A stretch of 6,486 nucleotides of DNA from contig DAINCF010000415.1 of NCBI GenBank assembly GCA_036732565.1, positions 1 to 6,486 of the forward strand, written 5' to 3'. Every line of letters begins with the position of its first letter. Position 1 is the stretch's first letter. This DNA is from JAIVJN01 sp036732565 (lineage in GTDB: Bacteria > Acidobacteriota > Vicinamibacteria > Vicinamibacterales > UBA2999). The position numbers and the translations under genes are program-made. Of this stretch, positions 5,590 to 6,486 are shown piece after piece. Below the pieces are notes generated by a model. That model did not search any database and was not told where the DNA came from. It saw nothing but the letters and a program-made list of their open reading frames with translations.

Positions 5590-6486
5590 CGACGCCCGAC
5601 GCGTACTCCAGTCGTCCGCGTGCGATCAATGCGGTGATCGCATCGATGTCAGGCGCGGGTGGGCGATCGTCGCCGAGCGTTGGCACGACGCCGCGCACCT
5701 CGTGATGCACCCGCATCAGCGCCTCGGAGCTCGTGAGCGGCGCGAGCAGATCGATCGCTTGCGCCGCGCAGAGGATCTCAACCGCGAGCACCCGCTGCGC
5801 GAGTTGCAAGGCACGTTCCGCTTTCAGCGCCGCCGCCATGCTCATGCTGACGTGGTCCTCTTTGTTCGCCGACGTCGGAATCGTGTCCACGCTGGCGGGA
5901 TACGCCAGCGTCTTGATCTCTGAGGTGAGCGCCGCGGCCGTGACCTGCGCGATCATCAGGCCCGACTGCAGCCCACCGTGTCGGGTGAGGAACGCCGGCA
6001 GGCCGCTGAGCGCGGCATTGACCAAGCGTTCGGCACGCCGTTCGCTGATGGTGCACAGCTGGGCGAGGGCGATCACCAGCAGATCGGCGGCCATGGCGAC
6101 CGGCGCGCCGTGGAAATTGCCGCCAGACACGATCTCTCCTTCGCCTTCTCCTTGGGCGCCTCCGGCGCCGAGGAACACCATCGGGTTGTCGGTCGCGGCA
6201 TTCATCTCGACGTCGATGATATGACGGACCCACTTGACGGCTTCCCGCGCCGCGCCGTGGACTTGCGGCGCGCAGCGCATGCAATACGCGTCTTGCACGC
6301 GTCCACAATCGGCATGGGACGCGTTGATCGGGCTGCCAGCCATCAATCGCGCCAGGTTGGCGGCCGACTGCGCCTGGCCCTCGAAGGGACGCGCGTCATG
6401 GATGCGGGCTTCGAACGGTCGCGTCGAACCCCTGAGCGCGTCGATCGACAGCGCCGCGGCGATATCAGCCGCGCGCGCGAGCCGTT
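5579..6486 (-). CDS. hutH: Histidine ammonia-lyase, C-terminal part (5' end outside window)
   Basis: HutH removes ammonia from L-histidine to give urocanate, the first step of the pathway completed by the neighbouring hutU. The frame is open to the right edge and gives about 302 residues, against some 500 for the whole enzyme, so the N-terminal third with the Ala-Ser-Gly that forms the MIO cofactor is not visible. Seen in order: RIHDARPFEGQ, SHADCGRVQDAYCMRCAPQVHG, NAATDNPMVF, SGGNFHGAPVA, SERRAERLVN, GLPAFL and PTSANKEDHVSM. These keep the Gln, Tyr and Arg of QDxYxxR, the Phe of GGNFH and the Glu of EDHVSM, which line the active site in the Pseudomonas putida enzyme. This makes it histidine ammonia-lyase rather than a phenylalanine or tyrosine lyase, a view strengthened by adjacent hutU. 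In the visible part no frameshift or loss of a key residue is apparent. The stop is the TGA at 5581-5579; hutU starts 87 bases on. Confidence 0.95.
   Translation of the reverse strand, partial: RLARAADIAAALSIDALRGSTRPFEARIHDARPFEGQAQSAANLARLMAGSPINASHADCGRVQDAYCMRCAPQVHGAAREAVKWVRHIIDVEMNAATDNPMVFLGAGGAQGEGEGEIVSGGNFHGAPVAMAADLLVIALAQLCTISERRAERLVNAALSGLPAFLTRHGGLQSGLMIAQVTAAALTSEIKTLAYPASVDTIPTSANKEDHVSMSMAAALKAERALQLAQRVLAVEILCAAQAIDLLAPLTSSEALMRVHHEVRGVVPTLGDDRPPAPDIDAITALIARGRLEYASGVVVN

Noticed and set aside
5583..5611. Plus-strand promoter starting with TTGACA at 5583
   Set aside because: No acceptable -10 box lies at 16-18 bases, and it would drive transcription only antisense into hutH; the box is explained as an arm of the inverted repeat.

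Overview
The window is GC-rich (roughly two thirds G+C by eye) and holds five real genes in two convergent blocks that meet at a compact palindromic repeat. No RNA gene, CRISPR array or transposase gene is visible. The mix of a membrane-bound SpoIIE-type phosphatase, a DUF2007-RNase III fusion, a histidine-degradation cluster and a GTAG-footed palindromic repeat would fit a soil bacterium of the Acidobacteriota, perhaps Vicinamibacteria. That placement is an inference from style, not proof.

Plus-strand block (1-2615). The first gene enters from outside the window. It is an RsbU/SpoIIE-type PP2C serine phosphatase with an extracytoplasmic sensor part, a transmembrane helix and a HAMP domain. 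Its stop codon shares one base with the GTG start of the second gene (TAGTG), and a strong Shine-Dalgarno site lies inside the end of the phosphatase gene, so the two are probably translated together. The second gene is a full ribonuclease III carrying an extra N-terminal DUF2007-like domain.

Junction (2616-2702). Between the two convergent stop codons lie two inverted copies of one hairpin unit, joined by a linker that can itself pair. The units share a GTRG foot and a TTCA loop and differ by a compensatory base-pair swap in the stem. This is the architecture of a REP/BIME element and may also stop transcription from both sides.

Minus-strand block (6486 down to 2703). The order of transcription is hutH (histidine ammonia-lyase, 5' part outside the window), hutU (urocanate hydratase), then a 374-residue P-loop ATPase with a C-terminal winged helix. 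hutH and hutU catalyse the first two steps of histidine degradation (histidine to urocanate to imidazolonepropionate). An AT-rich gap of 87 bases between them holds a good sigma-70-like promoter, so hutU may also be transcribed alone. The ATPase start overlaps the hutU stop (ATGA), tying this regulator-like protein to the catabolic genes.

Three points deserve attention: the hutU product has Phe where the urocanase signature has its catalytic Cys; the coupled ATPase has Arg in place of the Walker A Lys; and RNase III is fused to DUF2007. The convergent BIME is the clearest non-coding structure.
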